A DNA stretch of 7,570 nucleotides. Source: IMCC26256 sp037146835. Lineage in GTDB: Bacteria > Actinomycetota > Acidimicrobiia > IMCC26256. The notes beneath the pieces were generated by a model. That model was not told the origin of the DNA and made no database searches. It saw nothing but the letters and a program-made list of their open reading frames with translations. Location: NCBI GenBank assembly GCA_037146835.1, contig JBAWWI010000097.1, positions 1-7,570 on the forward strand, in the 5' to 3' direction. Below, one piece after another: positions 6,618 to 7,570 of the stretch; position 1 is the stretch's first letter; every line of letters begins with the position of its first letter. A program made the position numbers and the translations under genes.

Positions 6618-6659
6618 AACTCGTTGAGTTAGCGAGTCGCGGGTGGAGCGATCGCTCGC
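6618..6659. terminator. Inverted repeats in the convergent spacer, possible two-way terminator
   Basis: The 69-base gap between the convergent peptidase and HNH genes holds AACTC-GTT-GAGTT (6618-6630), an overlapping ACTCG/CGAGT pair (6619-6623, 6633-6637), a GCGAG/CTCGC pair (6632-6636, 6655-6659) and the perfect 12-bp palindrome GAGCGATCGCTC (6646-6657). The position suits transcription termination from both sides. No T-run follows on either strand, so the call rests on symmetry and location. Confidence 0.4.
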
Positions 6660-6673
6660 GTGAACATGGTGCG

Positions 6674-7570
6674 TTAACCCGTATCCCTTAGGTCTGGTGG
6701 GTCTCGGTACTGAGGTGTTCGCCACTCCCAAATGGCATTGGTCTCACCGACTCTCTCGGCGTCCCTGTTCTCGGCGTCCTCATATTTAACTTTCACTAGC
6801 CGGTATCCGTCGTGTGTTTTTTGTAGGTGATGGCGTTTACAGAGCCTCACGAGGTTCTCGAGGCTCGCAGCGCCTCCCTCGGCGAAGGGCACGATGTGAT
6901 CTATCTCTAGGCCAAGGCTCATGTCGCAGGTTGGTACCTGACAGACACGGTCGCGTTCTTCAACCGCTGTTCGCAGTGGTGCAGGGATGTGTCGGCCCAT
7001 GTGCGCAACGGTTTTGATGTCTACTCCATCGACTACAAGCAGTTTCAAGAATGCATCGCCCAGATACTCGGTAGCGGTAGCGACTGGTATCGGACCGACT
7101 CCAGCAATTTCACAGATCTCGCCGTGCTCAGTGCGGCCACGCTTGAGAGCATCTATGTCGATGCGAATATTGATCACAGCGTTAGGGCGACTCGACCTCT
7201 TCTCCGTGGCGTTCACACCTGCCTTTGGCCCTAACGCCGCATTATTAGCCTTTTCGCAGAGCGCCGTTAGGGCGTCAGCTGCGTAGGCCTCGGGCCTTTC
7301 ATGCGCACCACTCTTACGCTCTGACCTAAAGATCTCATCCTGTATTGGCTTGAGCGCTGCCATTATGAGCGCGCCATTAGCAGCGGTCATGCGCGCTCTT
7401 ACATTGAACGAGCCATCGAGATCGGTCCAAGACTTTAAGTAACGAGATTTATGTACCTGTCTGTGTCGCTCCGCTTCATCGGTGGCCGCTGCAACGACAC
7501 GACTAGTTGCATCGCGTAGATCGCGCACAGTTGCGTGGCGAGAGAGATTTATGAGTTGTGTCTCGGTATT
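6674..7570 (-). CDS. DUF222 / 13E12-type HNH endonuclease domain protein (5' partial)
   Basis: On the minus strand the frame is open to the window edge, beyond the GTG at 7528. The extra codons (NTETQLINLSRHAT) continue the expected helical DUF222 region, so the start lies right of the window and 298 C-terminal residues are visible. The first part is DUF222-like, with SRYLKSWTDLDGSF and ARMTAANGALIMAALKP. The C-terminal HNH domain has CQVPTC (cysteines at 6941-6943 and 6926-6928), the Asp-His pair of EIDHIVPF at 6896-6901, the Asn in SLENLVRLC, Cys at 6839-6841 and the closing RHHLQKTH. This is a complete-looking zinc-binding HNH motif. The family is common and often multicopy in actinobacteria; its cellular role is not settled, and nuclease activity is expected from the motif only. 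It ends at TAA 6676-6674, converging on the peptidase gene. Confidence 0.88.
   Translation of the reverse strand, partial: NTETQLINLSRHATVRDLRDATSRVVAAATDEAERHRQVHKSRYLKSWTDLDGSFNVRARMTAANGALIMAALKPIQDEIFRSERKSGAHERPEAYAADALTALCEKANNAALGPKAGVNATEKRSSRPNAVINIRIDIDALKRGRTEHGEICEIAGVGPIPVATATEYLGDAFLKLLVVDGVDIKTVAHMGRHIPAPLRTAVEERDRVCQVPTCDMSLGLEIDHIVPFAEGGAASLENLVRLCKRHHLQKTHDGYRLVKVKYEDAENRDAERVGETNAIWEWRTPQYRDPPDLRDTG

Noticed and set aside
6814..7286. Plus-strand open frames opposite the HNH gene
   Set aside because: The minus-strand frame carries a complete HNH motif; the opposite frames show no recognisable features.
7526..7528. GTG at 7528 as the start of the HNH gene
   Set aside because: Upstream codons stay open to the window end and continue the DUF222 helix region; the gene is cut by the window edge.

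Overview
The window looks like actinobacterial chromosome. HelD, PepF-clade M3 peptidase and a DUF222/13E12-type HNH protein are a typical actinobacterial gene set. The DNA is moderately GC-rich, uses GTG starts and packs its genes tightly. It lacks the extreme third-position GC of Streptomyces or Mycobacterium, so a streamlined aquatic or Acidimicrobiia-like lineage is plausible, but this is inference.

Layout. (A) 1-2101, plus strand: three tightly packed genes with 7-base gaps. They are an MDR-family quinone oxidoreductase (its true start lies left of the window), a 153-residue protein resembling only the N-terminal WED/REC part of TnpB, and a histidine phosphatase. (B) 2102-2371: a 270-base intergenic region unusually rich in short repeats, with a plausible sigma70-type promoter for the next gene. 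(C) 2372-6604, plus strand: a HelD-type RNA polymerase-remodelling helicase, then after 39 bases an M3-family zinc oligoendopeptidase, probably co-transcribed. (D) 6605-6673: a short convergent spacer with a 12-bp perfect palindrome. (E) 6674-7570, minus strand: a DUF222/HNH endonuclease-like gene whose start lies right of the window.

No shared pathway is obvious. HelD and the peptidase are housekeeping or stress functions, and the oxidoreductase and phosphatase are general metabolism. The most interesting item is the stand-alone TnpB WED/REC-like protein. It has an intact reading frame inside a compact operon, no RuvC nuclease or zinc ribbon, and no visible transposon ends. This suggests a domesticated fragment of an RNA-guided nuclease. 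Second is the repeat-dense leader of helD, with an 11-bp x3 direct repeat next to its start codon and a duplicated 11-mer bracketing the predicted promoter. No RNA genes, CRISPR arrays or insertion sequences were seen.
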